Shown here: piece after piece, positions 27,494 to 35,855 of the stretch
Layout: the number at the start of each line of letters is the position of its first letter
Numbering within the stretch: position 1 is the first letter of the stretch
DNA from: an uncultured beta proteobacterium
GTDB taxonomy: Bacteria > Pseudomonadota > Gammaproteobacteria > Burkholderiales > Rhodocyclaceae
Direction of reading: 5' to 3'
DNA: 64,000 bases
NCBI GenBank assembly: GCA_903908065.1
Contig: CAIVQO010000053.1
Span: forward strand, 1 to 64,000
Made by a program: the position numbers and the translations under genes
The notes under the pieces: model-generated
The model's database searches: none
Seen by the model: only the letters and a program-made list of their open reading frames with translations
What the model was told of the DNA's origin: nothing

Positions 27494-28375
27494 TCAACCC
27501 GGCTGCTTGTTGAAGAAGTCCATCGCCTTGATCAGGCTGCGTCGCATGCGGTTGAAGGAGGAGCTCAGATGCGCCACCTCGTCGCTGCCCCCTTCATTGA
27601 ACTCGCCGATTTCGAAATTGCCGCGGCTGATTTCCTCGGCGATCGTCGCCATTTCTCCCAGCCTGTTGATGATCAGGCCGGAGAGCATGATGTTGAGGAG
27701 GACGAACACTGCGACAAAGACGCCGGTCAAGGTGAACATGAAGGTCTTGAACATGCGATCGGCATTGGCCACCGGAACCGACATCGGCACCATGACGATC
27801 TGAGCACCGACGATTTCCTTGAGCTTCCAGCCGTAACCGTTGTCGCCATAGATCTTGAACATTTGCGGTGGCGCCTTTTCCGGCGTGGTGTGGCAGCCCA
27901 GGCAACCCGACTGCTTGATCTGGATCGGGCGAGCCAGGTAGAGGTACGGCCCCTTGTTGGTTTCGCGGATGCCCCATTCTTCGGTCTTGGTGGCGTCGGC
28001 GCGGAAGGTATTGATGACCCGGGCTTCCCAGTCGGCGGGGCGGTGTTTCACATTGGTCGGATTCAGCGCCACTTCGCGGTAGCCGTATTCCGGGTAGCGC
28101 TTCTGGACCGCCTCCATGACCTTGTTCGCGGCGTAGGCCGGTACGCCCATCATCAGCATTTCCTCCTCTTCGGAGGTTTCGCGCAGGTTGGGTCCGACTT
28201 CGTTGACTGCCCAGGTGCGAGCGGAAAGGATGGTTTCCATCAGTACGCCGGCATTCGAAAGTACTTCGTCGCGCGCGTTGTCGTTGAGCTGCTTGTAGGA
28301 AAAATAGCCGGACGCGGCCAAAGCCAGGCCGAATACGACCAGCAACATCAAATTGAACTTTCCCCTCAGCTTCAT
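27494..28375 (-). CDS. Membrane sensor-like protein with haem-binding DUF3365 (Tll0287-like) and HAMP domains
   Basis: A 293-aa protein with two membrane helices (residues about 8-27 and 210-233). The periplasmic domain between them is DUF3365/Tll0287-like and has one CXXCH (CLGCH, 158-162), so it should carry a covalent c-haem. A cytoplasmic HAMP region follows (about 233-285), with no kinase, cyclase or methyl-accepting domain after it. It may signal redox state to a separate partner or act as a membrane electron carrier. GGAGAT lies six bases before ATG 28375. Its stop overlaps the next cytochrome gene's alternative start. Confidence 0.85.
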   Translation of the reverse strand: MKLRGKFNLMLLVVFGLALAASGYFSYKQLNDNARDEVLSNAGVLMETILSARTWAVNEVGPNLRETSEEEEMLMMGVPAYAANKVMEAVQKRYPEYGYREVALNPTNVKHRPADWEARVINTFRADATKTEEWGIRETNKGPYLYLARPIQIKQSGCLGCHTTPEKAPPQMFKIYGDNGYGWKLKEIVGAQIVMVPMSVPVANADRMFKTFMFTLTGVFVAVFVLLNIMLSGLIINRLGEMATIAEEISRGNFEIGEFNEGGSDEVAHLSSSFNRMRRSLIKAMDFFNKQPG

Positions 28376-28549
28376 GCGAGATCTCCGCTTGGTATGCGGC
28401 GCGAAGGATATCACGCGCAATGTATACAACCGCCGCGCTCCGGATTCGGCACAGGACTTCCCGGTAGCGATGTGTACAGTAATATATCTAAAGTCTGAAA
28501 TATTCGTGACATCGGCAATTCGTTTGCTTACAGGTGGGGGCGTTACGCA

Positions 28550-29296
28550 GTGTCCCAGGTTAGTGCTCCGGTTTCGACCACGGTCATCGCCAGCGACATC
28601 GCCGGCGCCGCTGCGTTTGGTGCGGCCGTGCTGGAGCGCTTCGAGCAGGTTTTGGCCGTGGTTCGCGGCCTCGGCTTCGTGACCCAGGATCCGGGCCGCC
28701 CGAATCTCACGCTCACCCTTTCCCCGGACCAGGAGCCAGGCCCCGCGCTGGATGCCATGGCCAGGGCCGCGGTCGCCTTCGATGCCGCGGTATCGCCCCT
28801 GAGTTTGCGCAGCGTGGTCCATTTTGGCGTTGTGTTCCGCACCGATTCCTCTGCCGGGGTCAGTTATGTCGGGTCCGCGATCCGCACCACGCAAAGCGCC
28901 CTGCGTCGCGTTCCCGCCGCCGGGGGGTTTCTCGCGACTGCCGAGTTCGCAGCATTTGCCGCCAAGTTTCCGCAGCTTCCGTTCCGCGTGCGGCCGGTTA
29001 CCTCGGGCGCCGCGATCGAAGGTCTCAACCATCTGTTGTTCGGCGACGTTGTCGCAGAGGCGGTGCCGGCTTCGACGGCGACAACGGGTGTCGCCGATGC
29101 TGCCTTTGTCGATTTCGCCAAGCGGCGGCTGGCAGAGGAAATCGGCCCCTTTGCCAATGCCCTGGTTGACCGCGCGGTGCGCGCCGCCACGGCCTTGGAC
29201 CAGTTGGTGAGCCAGCTCGCCGGCGATATCGACAATCCGGCGGCGCGCAAAAAGTTCGAGGACGACCTGCTGCGTTTTGCCAAATCCAGGCGCTGA
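28550..29296 (+). CDS. Uncharacterised protein, possible degenerate cyclase-like regulator
   Basis: Unrecognised 248-aa soluble protein without signal peptide. The middle part (SVVHFGVVFR followed by GSAIRTTQSALRRVPAAGGFL) faintly resembles a class III nucleotide cyclase core without the metal-binding aspartates. The C-terminal 60 residues (EEIGPFANALVDRAV through DNPAARKKFEDDL) resemble a helical tail seen on some bacterial kinases and cyclases. Both resemblances are weak. It starts with GTG, diverges from the haem sensor gene and is followed by another unknown gene 41 bp downstream. Confidence 0.6.
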   Translation: MSQVSAPVSTTVIASDIAGAAAFGAAVLERFEQVLAVVRGLGFVTQDPGRPNLTLTLSPDQEPGPALDAMARAAVAFDAAVSPLSLRSVVHFGVVFRTDSSAGVSYVGSAIRTTQSALRRVPAAGGFLATAEFAAFAAKFPQLPFRVRPVTSGAAIEGLNHLLFGDVVAEAVPASTATTGVADAAFVDFAKRRLAEEIGPFANALVDRAVRAATALDQLVSQLAGDIDNPAARKKFEDDLLRFAKSRR

Positions 29297-29337
29297 GGCC
29301 GATAGAATCGACCTTTGTTCATTCGGGACGGCTCAAC

Positions 29338-30210
29338 ATGGGTTTTTTCAGCAAGCTGCTGAACCAGTCGCAACCGGCGGCCTGCGTGCTACCGGAAACC
29401 CACGCCGTGGTGCGGCAGATCGTAGGTGTGCTGGGCTACGATGTGGTCGCCACTGCCGATTACGGCTCCAGGTTGGCGCCCGCGGTGAATTTCGCGGTCG
29501 AGTATTTCGATAAGCAGATTGCCCAGATCCCGGGGCCGCTGGACATTTCCGCCGCGCATTACATGCATCATCCCTTGGTGCATGCGCTTTTCCCGGCGCG
29601 CCAGGAAATCTCGCATGGCATCGGGCGCAGCGTGGATGTCAAGCAGCCCCTGGCCTTTCTGGCCGGCGCTGACCAGCCCGAGGTATTCGCCTTGCTTGGC
29701 GTGAGACGGCAAAAGCCTTCCGGGAATTCGAGTGCGGCCGTGTTTTCCGATCACACCTTGCGCTGCCTGGCGGCGACCGAGTCAGGGGCGCGGCAAGGCT
29801 TGCGCACCGCGGCGCTGACACGCCTGGTGACTGCCTACGGCGAACATCTGGACAAATTGCGCAAGCACGAAAAGTTGCCGCGCGCTTCCTGGAATATCGA
29901 AAACCGGGCCGACCTCAGCCTGGCCGAGACCGACAAGGATGCGGTGGTGCTGGCCAAGGAGGAACTTGTTCCGGAAAAAATGCTGCGCGGTCTGGTGGCG
30001 TGGCTGCAGCGTCCGGGCGATGTTCTGCAAGTGATCGCCGAGGCTCCGACTGGGACAAGCACTGATGCCGCCGCGCAGATCGAGGCCATGCCGGAACTGA
30101 AGGTCCTCGACCGTCGGCGCTGGCTGGTCTGCTACGTGCGATTTCCCACCGCCGAGGGCGTCGCGGCCATGCACAACGAGCACGGCCAGCATCGTTACAT
30201 TCGCATCTGA
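29338..30210 (+). CDS. Hypothetical protein
   Basis: I do not recognise this 290-aa protein. It is soluble, with no signal peptide or membrane helix. Visible features are a histidine-containing stretch (AAHYMHHPLVHALFPARQEI, residues about 78-97), a conserved-looking basic helix (YGEHLDKLRKHEKLPRASW) and an acidic region before the C-terminal RRRWLVCYVRFPTAEG. Base composition matches its neighbours. It follows the gene at 28550 and may be cotranscribed with it. No function is proposed. Confidence 0.65.
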   Translation: MGFFSKLLNQSQPAACVLPETHAVVRQIVGVLGYDVVATADYGSRLAPAVNFAVEYFDKQIAQIPGPLDISAAHYMHHPLVHALFPARQEISHGIGRSVDVKQPLAFLAGADQPEVFALLGVRRQKPSGNSSAAVFSDHTLRCLAATESGARQGLRTAALTRLVTAYGEHLDKLRKHEKLPRASWNIENRADLSLAETDKDAVVLAKEELVPEKMLRGLVAWLQRPGDVLQVIAEAPTGTSTDAAAQIEAMPELKVLDRRRWLVCYVRFPTAEGVAAMHNEHGQHRYIRI

Positions 30211-30218
30211 CCGCGGCG

Positions 30219-30242
30219 CGCCGTATCGTCGGCGCCGACTTT
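30219..30242 (-). repeat. Dispersed 24-bp motif, copy 5
   Basis: It matches 22 of 24 positions on the minus strand and is intergenic, filling most of the 39-bp gap between two convergent genes. Confidence 0.7.
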
Positions 30243-30249
30243 CGGTTGC

Positions 30250-30774
30250 TCAGATTTCCAGCAAAGCCGATTCCGGGCTGAGGATGCGAAACAACCCGCG
30301 CAGTTTGTCGCGCCGGGCGAGGCGCAGCAAATCCTTGTCTGCCGAGATCAGTTGATCGGCGCCGGCATCGCGCGCCAGCTCGAGGAACTTCTGGTCGTCC
30401 TTATCCCTGCAGCGCGGCAGGGCGACGATGTTCGCTGCGGCCGGCGCCGCATGGCGGATGACGCAGGCATCGTAGGCGGCCAGGGCGGCGCGTTGCGCGT
30501 CGTCGTCCAGTTTGAACATGGGATAGGCCAGCACGCGACGAAACTCGCCGAAGCAGGCATCGTTGGTCAGCGCCTGCCACGAGCCGCGCTCCACCCGTGC
30601 GCGCAGCGGGGCAAAGCGGCTGTCGGCGAACACGAACAGGGACACCAGCACATTGGTGTCGAATACTACGCGGCGAATGGGCGCAGCAGAAGAAACGGGC
30701 GCGGAGCCCTGCGACTCCGCGCCCGCTATTTCGTCGGGAAGCCCGCCGCGGGGCGGGGCTTCCATGGCGGCCAT
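30250..30774 (-). CDS. PIN-domain protein, putative toxin component
   Basis: Protein of 174 aa with a PIN nuclease domain from about residue 33. The acidic active-site set is present: DTN (VVFDTNVLVS), E in FGEFRRVL, D in CRDKDDQKF and D in SADKDLLRL. It belongs to the single-domain PIN_3 group annotated as toxins of toxin-antitoxin pairs. No antitoxin gene adjoins it. The ATG shares one base with the phaC stop (TAATG), so it is coupled to phaC. The first 30 residues are low-complexity and may not be native if ATG 30765 or a later start is used. Confidence 0.8.
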   Translation of the reverse strand: MAAMEAPPRGGLPDEIAGAESQGSAPVSSAAPIRRVVFDTNVLVSLFVFADSRFAPLRARVERGSWQALTNDACFGEFRRVLAYPMFKLDDDAQRAALAAYDACVIRHAAPAAANIVALPRCRDKDDQKFLELARDAGADQLISADKDLLRLARRDKLRGLFRILSPESALLEI

Positions 30775-32582
30775 TATTTTTTCTTCTTCGGCGCGTCGAG
30801 GCGGAACTTGACGAAGGACCCGGGAGCGTCCTCGAGGGCCTTGAACTTGCCCTTGGACGGATCGCGCGCGGGAACCTTGGCATCGTCCAGCCCGGTGATC
30901 CACTTCTGCCAGTCGGTCCACCAGGAGCCCTCGTGCTGCTTGGCGTCGGCAAACCATTCGTCCGGGGTATCGGGACGCTTGTCGTTGGTCCAGAAGCCGT
31001 ACTTGTTGGCCGACGGCGGATTGACGATGCCGGCGATGTGGCCCGAGCCGCCGAGCACGAAGCGCACCGGGCCGCCGAGGGCGGTGGAGCCGAGGTAGGT
31101 GCTCTTCCACGGCGCGATGTGGTCCTCGACCGTCGAGATGAAATAGCTCGGCGTCTTGACCTTGGAGAGGTCGATCGGGGTATCGAGCAGGGTGATGCCG
31201 CCGGGCACGCGCAGCAGGTTCTTCATGTACATGTTGCGCAGGTAGAAGCTGTGCATCTTGTAAGGCATGCGCGTGGAATCGGAGTTCCAGTACAGCAGGT
31301 CGAAGGGGAAGGGTTCCTTGCCCATCAGGTAGTTGTTCACCACGAAGGACCAGATCAGGTCGTTCGAGCGCAGCATGTTGAAAGTGCCGGCCATCTCCGA
31401 ACCTTCGAGGTAGCCGCGTTCCTCCATCTTCTTCTCCAGGCTGGCAACCTGGCCTTCGTCGATGAACACGCCCAGTTCGCCGGGCATCGAGAAGTCGAGC
31501 AGGGCGACGAAGAAGGTGGCCGACGCGATGCGCTTGTCCTTCTTGGCGGCCATGTAGCCCATGGTCGAGCCGAGCAGGGTGCCGCCCAGGCAGTAGCCGA
31601 TCAGGTTGATTTCCTTCTCGCCGGTCTGCTGGCAGACCACGTCGATCGCGGTCAGCGCACCTTCGGTCAGGTAGTCGTCGAAGCCCTTCTTGGCCAGCTT
31701 GGCATCGGGGTTAACCCAGGAGATGACGAAGACCGTGTGGCCCTGGTCGGTGCACCACTTGATCCAGGAATTGCTGTCGCGCAGGTCGAGGATGTAGTAC
31801 TTGTTGATCCAGGGCGGGATGATCAGCAGCGGGCGCTTCCACTGCTCCTTGGTGGTCGGGCTGAACTGCAGCAGCTGGATCATTTCGTTCTGGAAGATGA
31901 CCTTGCCCGGCGTCGAGGCGACGTTCTTGCCCATCTCGAAGGCAGAGGGGTCGGTCATCTTGACGCGCAGCTGGCCACCGCCTTCCTCGATGTCGCGCAG
32001 CAGATTGTTGAAGCCCTTGAGCAGGTTCTGGCCATTGCTCTTGACCGTCTCGCGCAGCACCTCGGGGTTGGTCATGGCGAAGTTCGACGGCGCCAGGGCG
32101 TCGATGAACTGGCGGGTGAAGAAGTTCACCTTCTTGCGCGAGACATCGTCGAGGTCTTCGACATTGGTCACCGAGTCGTGGATGTGGCGCGCGGTGATCA
32201 GGTAGGACTGCTTGATGAAGTCGAACAAGAAGTGCTCTTCCCACTCGGCATCGGCGAAGCGCTTGTCGCCCTTCTTCGGTTGCGCCACGGGCGTGCCCTG
32301 CATGCCCATCATGCGCAGCGTGGAGTGCTGCCAAAGCGAGAAGTAGTCCCACACCAGGTTCATCTGCGCCTGCGCCAGCTTGTAGGGGTTGGCCAGCATC
32401 TTGGCCATCATGTCCATGAAGGCCTGGGCGATGCCGAGGTCGTCGGAGGGCGCGGAAATGCCCTTCTTCATCTGGCGCTTCATGTGCTCGGTGATCAGGT
32501 GCGAGGCGCGTTCGGCAACCTCGGCGTAGGTCTTGGCGATTTCCTTCGGATCGGGCAAGGCGGGGGCTTCTTTGGCGGACAT
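30774..32582 (-). CDS. phaC: Class I poly(3-hydroxyalkanoate) synthase PhaC
   Basis: Polymerises 3-hydroxyacyl-CoA into PHA at the granule surface. At 602 aa it has the class I length and PhaC N-terminal domain. The lipase-like box GYCLGGT places the nucleophile at Cys331, and the catalytic Asp (VEDHIAPW) and His (GGSGHIAGIVNPP) are intact. AAGGAG six bases before ATG 32582 fixes the start. No phaA, phaB or phasin gene is adjacent. The lysine-rich tail (PKKKK) is followed immediately by the PIN gene. Acetoacetate and acetyl-CoA from the nearby leucine pathway could feed PHA. Confidence 0.97.
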   Translation of the reverse strand: MSAKEAPALPDPKEIAKTYAEVAERASHLITEHMKRQMKKGISAPSDDLGIAQAFMDMMAKMLANPYKLAQAQMNLVWDYFSLWQHSTLRMMGMQGTPVAQPKKGDKRFADAEWEEHFLFDFIKQSYLITARHIHDSVTNVEDLDDVSRKKVNFFTRQFIDALAPSNFAMTNPEVLRETVKSNGQNLLKGFNNLLRDIEEGGGQLRVKMTDPSAFEMGKNVASTPGKVIFQNEMIQLLQFSPTTKEQWKRPLLIIPPWINKYYILDLRDSNSWIKWCTDQGHTVFVISWVNPDAKLAKKGFDDYLTEGALTAIDVVCQQTGEKEINLIGYCLGGTLLGSTMGYMAAKKDKRIASATFFVALLDFSMPGELGVFIDEGQVASLEKKMEERGYLEGSEMAGTFNMLRSNDLIWSFVVNNYLMGKEPFPFDLLYWNSDSTRMPYKMHSFYLRNMYMKNLLRVPGGITLLDTPIDLSKVKTPSYFISTVEDHIAPWKSTYLGSTALGGPVRFVLGGSGHIAGIVNPPSANKYGFWTNDKRPDTPDEWFADAKQHEGSWWTDWQKWITGLDDAKVPARDPSKGKFKALEDAPGSFVKFRLDAPKKKK

Positions 32583-32596
32583 TGTTGCTCCTTGGG

Positions 32597-33610
32597 TTAA
32601 CTGACGTAACGGATGAATCCGTTTTCTTCGATGCGCTTCATGCTTCCTGCGTGTTCCAGGTAATTCAGGTGGGCGATAGCCTCGCCCATGGCAAACATGG
32701 TCTGGTGCGGATCGGGGATCTCGCGGTCGAACAGCACGGGAATCAGTTCCGCGGCCGACCTGGGGGTGCCGCGACAGGCGTCCAGCAGCAATACGCAGCG
32801 CTGCGCATGGTGGGCGTGCAGCTGTTCCACCCGGGCGTGCAGGCCGCGGAAGGGGCGTCCGTGCGATGGCAGTACCAGGGTGTCCTCGGGCAAGGCGCGC
32901 AACTGGTCGATCGAGGCGAGGAAGAGCCCTAGCGGGTCGGCAAACGGCGTGCTGGCCATTACCGAAATATTGGTCGATATGCGCGGCAGAAGCATGTCGC
33001 CGGAAATCAGGATGCCGAGCTCCGCACAATACAGGCTCATGTGCTCCGGCGCATGGCCGTGGCCGACGATGGTGCGCCATTCTCGCTCGCCGATGCGCAG
33101 GCGCTGATCGGGGAACAGGCGGCGGTATGTGGCGGGAATTTCCGGCACGCCGCGCTTGAAGCCATTGCCGCGCTCGACCAGGCCGTCAATCCGCGCCTGG
33201 TCGAGGCCGTGGCAGCGGAAAAACTCCACCATGACGCTGACGCGGTAACCGGCGATCTGCTCCACCATCATGTGCGCGGCGAGGTAGTCGCCCTGCGAGA
33301 TCCACAGGCCGGCGCCGGTTTCCTGCTCCAGCCAGGCGGCCAGTCCCAGGTGGTCGGGATGGCAATGGGTGACTATGGTCCGCGTCAACCGCCGTCCCGC
33401 CAGCGCCGACTTCCATGCCTGTTTGATCGGCTCCTGGGCGAAGCCGGTATCCACCGCGGCGTATCCATCGCCGTCGGCCAACAGCCAGGTGTTGATGTGG
33501 TTCAGCGCAAACGGCAGCGGCATGCACAGCCACTCGACGCCGGGCGCGAGCACGACCGCCACGCCGGGGGCGGGGGAGGTCTCGAGCGGATAGGCGATGG
33601 GAGCGTTCAA
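32597..33610 (-). CDS. Metallo-beta-lactamase-fold hydrolase
   Basis: Soluble hydrolase of 337 aa. The metal-binding HXHXDH motif is THCHPDHLG (about residues 82-90), with further ligands in GHGHAPEHM, SGDML and LPSHGRPF. The C-terminal 90 residues form the helical extension seen in glyoxalase II/LACTB2-like enzymes that act on thioesters. It lies 14 bp upstream of phaC on the same strand, suggesting an operon; a role in acyl-thioester clearance is inferred only. It diverges from liuR. Confidence 0.85.
   Translation of the reverse strand: MNAPIAYPLETSPAPGVAVVLAPGVEWLCMPLPFALNHINTWLLADGDGYAAVDTGFAQEPIKQAWKSALAGRRLTRTIVTHCHPDHLGLAAWLEQETGAGLWISQGDYLAAHMMVEQIAGYRVSVMVEFFRCHGLDQARIDGLVERGNGFKRGVPEIPATYRRLFPDQRLRIGEREWRTIVGHGHAPEHMSLYCAELGILISGDMLLPRISTNISVMASTPFADPLGLFLASIDQLRALPEDTLVLPSHGRPFRGLHARVEQLHAHHAQRCVLLLDACRGTPRSAAELIPVLFDREIPDPHQTMFAMGEAIAHLNYLEHAGSMKRIEENGFIRYVS
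33390..33413 (-). repeat. Dispersed 24-bp motif, copy 6
   Basis: It matches 21 of 24 positions in the sense strand of the metallo-hydrolase gene beside phaC, encoding KSALAGRR. Confidence 0.65.
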
Positions 33611-33733
33611 GCCGCGTCTCTTTGCAACGGGGAGGGGAATCTGCTTAAACTTGCGGGCAGGCGATCTGGCATTTTATCCAATTTTCAGGGCCTTATGTGC
33701 GGTGCAGCATTTTGCCGTCCGGGGTCTGCACCC

Positions 33734-34150
33734 ATGAACGAAACCCAAACCATCACCGAGCTGGCCCGCGAATTTGGCGTCACCACCCGCGCCATTCGTT
33801 ACTGGGAGTCGCACGGCCTGGTCTCGCCGGCGCGCGAGGGCGGCAACCGCATCTACAGCAAGCGCGACAGCACCCGCCTCAAGCTCGCCTTGCGCGGCAA
33901 ACGCCTCGGCCTCAGCCTCGCCGAGATCAAGGACCTGATCGACATGTACGACACGGCCGAGGACGAGTCGACCCAGCTGCTGTCCTTCCTGGGCGCCCTA
34001 GAACAGCGGCGCGCCGCGCTGGAGCAGCAACGCGACGACATCGAGGCGGTGCTCAAGGAAATTTCCCGGTTCGAGCGGCAGTGCCGGGACATGCTGAAGG
34101 CCGACAAGTCGCTCGGCAAGACCGTTTTGAAGAAAGTTCGCGGTAGTTGA
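33734..34150 (+). CDS. liuR: MerR-family regulator of leucine/isovalerate degradation (LiuR)
   Basis: A 138-aa MerR-type regulator. The N-terminal winged helix reads TITELAREFGVTTRAIRYWESHGLVSP, followed by a coiled-coil dimerisation helix (about 85-120). It has no metal-binding cysteines of the MerR type, as expected for LiuR. The start is ATG 33734, giving MNETQTITELA. It heads the liu gene run, and its stop codon is inside a 32-bp palindrome that should be its operator. It is predicted to control genes from 34206 onward. Confidence 0.9.
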   Translation: MNETQTITELAREFGVTTRAIRYWESHGLVSPAREGGNRIYSKRDSTRLKLALRGKRLGLSLAEIKDLIDMYDTAEDESTQLLSFLGALEQRRAALEQQRDDIEAVLKEISRFERQCRDMLKADKSLGKTVLKKVRGS

Positions 34151-34173
34151 CGTTGACGTCAACGTCAACTACC
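34142..34173 (+). promoter_or_regulatory. 32-bp perfect palindrome, probable LiuR operator and liu promoter
   Basis: The sequence is perfectly self-complementary about the 34157/34158 junction. It contains nested TTGACGTTGACG half-sites, resembling the TTGACGT-type motif reported for LiuR. TTGACG (34147-34152) and TACCAT (34170-34175) are separated by 17 bp, so the palindrome lies largely within the promoter spacer. It starts 32 bp before the next gene start and overlaps the liuR stop. Confidence 0.85.
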
Positions 34174-34205
34174 ATTCGCCACCTGCTTCCCCGGTCGGAG
34201 TCACC

Positions 34206-34676
34206 ATGCCCCACACCGCACGTCCCGCCCAGAAACGCTTCGAGCCGCGCAACCCCGACTGGGAAGCGACCGTGCGCGACAGTTTTTCCCGCCAGGGCGT
34301 GATGAGCCTGATCGGCGCGGAGATGGGCGCGCTGGCCCCCGGGCATTGCGAAATCCGCCTGCGCTACCGCGACGACCTGACGCAGCAGAACGGCTTCTTC
34401 CACGCCGGCATCACCAGCACCATCGTCGACAGCGCCGGGGGTTACGCCGGGCTGACACTGATGGCGGCGGGCGCCGACGTGCTGACGGTCGAATTCAAAC
34501 TCAACCTGCTGGCGCCGGCCGACGGCGATTACCTCGTTGCCGAGGGGCAGGTGCTGAAGACCGGGCGCAACCTCGTCATCGCGCGTGGCGAGGTGTATGC
34601 GATCAAGAACGGCAACGCCACCCATTGCGCGACCATGCAGCAAACCCTCATGACCATGCACGGCAAGGAGAACTGA
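34206..34676 (+). CDS. PaaI/YdiI-like hotdog thioesterase (1)
   Basis: Hotdog-fold thioesterase of 156 aa with the LTQQNGFFHAGITSTIVDSAGGYA region, where a catalytic Asp or Glu is expected on the central helix (here D in IVDSAGG). Such enzymes release free acids from acyl-CoA. It is the first gene after the palindromic operator and ends just before liuA (TGA then ATG with no gap). It could prevent CoA trapping during leucine breakdown, which is inference from context. Confidence 0.82.
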   Translation: MPHTARPAQKRFEPRNPDWEATVRDSFSRQGVMSLIGAEMGALAPGHCEIRLRYRDDLTQQNGFFHAGITSTIVDSAGGYAGLTLMAAGADVLTVEFKLNLLAPADGDYLVAEGQVLKTGRNLVIARGEVYAIKNGNATHCATMQQTLMTMHGKEN

Positions 34677-35855
34677 ATGTTAGGCATCAACTTTGACCTC
34701 GGCGAAGACATCGATGCATTGCGCGATGCGATCTGGGAGTTCGCCCGCAATGAAATCCTGCCACGCGCGGCGCAGATCGACCGCGACAACCTGTTCCCGG
34801 CTGACCTGTGGCGCAAGCTCGGGGAAATGGGCCTGCATGGCATGACCGTGCCGGAAGAGTTTGGCGGCACCGGCATGGGCTACCTGGCCCACGTCGTGGC
34901 GATGGAGGAAATCTCCCGTGCCTCGGCTTCGGTCGGCCTGTCCTACGGCGCGCATTCCAACCTCTGCGTGAACCAGATCCGTCGCAATGGCAACGATGCC
35001 CAGCGCAAGAAGTACCTGCCCAAGCTGATTTCGGGTGAGCATGTCGGCGCGCTGGCCATGTCCGAACCCGGCGCTGGCTCCGACGTGGTGTCGATGAAGC
35101 TGCGCGCCGACCTCAAGGGAACTGGGGCAGATGCGCGCTATGTGCTCAACGGTTCCAAGATGTGGATCACCAACGGCGGCGATGCCGACACCCTGGTCGT
35201 GTACGCCAAGACCAACGCCGACGCCGGCCCCAAGGGCATGACCGCCTTCATCATCGAAAAGGGCTTCAAGGGCTTCAGCAAGGGCCAGCACCTCGACAAG
35301 CTGGGCATGCGCGGCTCCAACACCTGGCCGCTGTTTTTCGACGATTGCGAAGTGCCGGTGGAAAACGTCCTCGGCGGCGAAGGCAATGGCGTCAAGGTGC
35401 TGATGAGCGGTCTCGATTACGAGCGTGCCGTGCTATCCGGTGGGCCGCTGGGCATCATGGCGGCCTGCATGGATACGGTGATTCCCTTCGTCCATGAGCG
35501 CAAGCAATTCGGCCAGAGTATCGGCGAGTTCCAGCTGATGCAGGGCAAGCTGGCCGACATGTATTCCACCTGGCAAGCCTGCCGCGCCTATGTCTATGCC
35601 GTGGCCAAGGCCTGCGACCGCGGCGACCACGCGCGCACCCTGCGCAAGGACGCCGCCGGCGCCATCCTCTACTCGGCAGAAAAAGCTACCTGGATGGCCG
35701 GCGAGGCGATCCAGACCCTGGGCGGCGTCGGCTACACCAACGAATACCCGGTCGGCCGCCTGTGGCGCGACGCCAAGCTCTACGAGATCGGCGCCGGAAC
35801 CTCTGAAATCCGCCGCATGCTGATCGGCCGCGAACTCTATAGCGAGACTATGTAA
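34677..35855 (+). CDS. liuA: Isovaleryl-CoA dehydrogenase LiuA
   Basis: FAD-dependent acyl-CoA dehydrogenase of 392 aa that converts isovaleryl-CoA to 3-methylcrotonyl-CoA. The substrate- and FAD-binding signatures [16 protein letters not shown] and [19 protein letters not shown] are clear, and [33 protein letters not shown] ends the fold in parts typical of IVD. The catalytic glutamate is expected in the [15 protein letters not shown] region, as in isovaleryl-CoA dehydrogenases. Position after liuR and with liuBCDE supports the specific assignment. Confidence 0.93.
   Translation: MLGINFDLGEDIDALRDAIWEFARNEILPRAAQIDRDNLFPADLWRKLGEMGLHGMTVPEEFGGTGMGYLAHVVAMEEISRASASVGLSYGAHSNLCVNQIRRNGNDAQRKKYLPKLISGEHVGALAMSEPGAGSDVVSMKLRADLKGTGADARYVLNGSKMWITNGGDADTLVVYAKTNADAGPKGMTAFIIEKGFKGFSKGQHLDKLGMRGSNTWPLFFDDCEVPVENVLGGEGNGVKVLMSGLDYERAVLSGGPLGIMAACMDTVIPFVHERKQFGQSIGEFQLMQGKLADMYSTWQACRAYVYAVAKACDRGDHARTLRKDAAGAILYSAEKATWMAGEAIQTLGGVGYTNEYPVGRLWRDAKLYEIGAGTSEIRRMLIGRELYSETM

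Noticed and set aside
26148-27803. Plus-strand frame opposite the helical-linker cytochrome that looks like a repetitive Leu/Gly/Phe membrane protein
   Set aside because: The apparent repeats are the reverse complement of Lys/Ala/Glu codons. The minus strand has a signal peptide, two CXXCH motifs and operon context.
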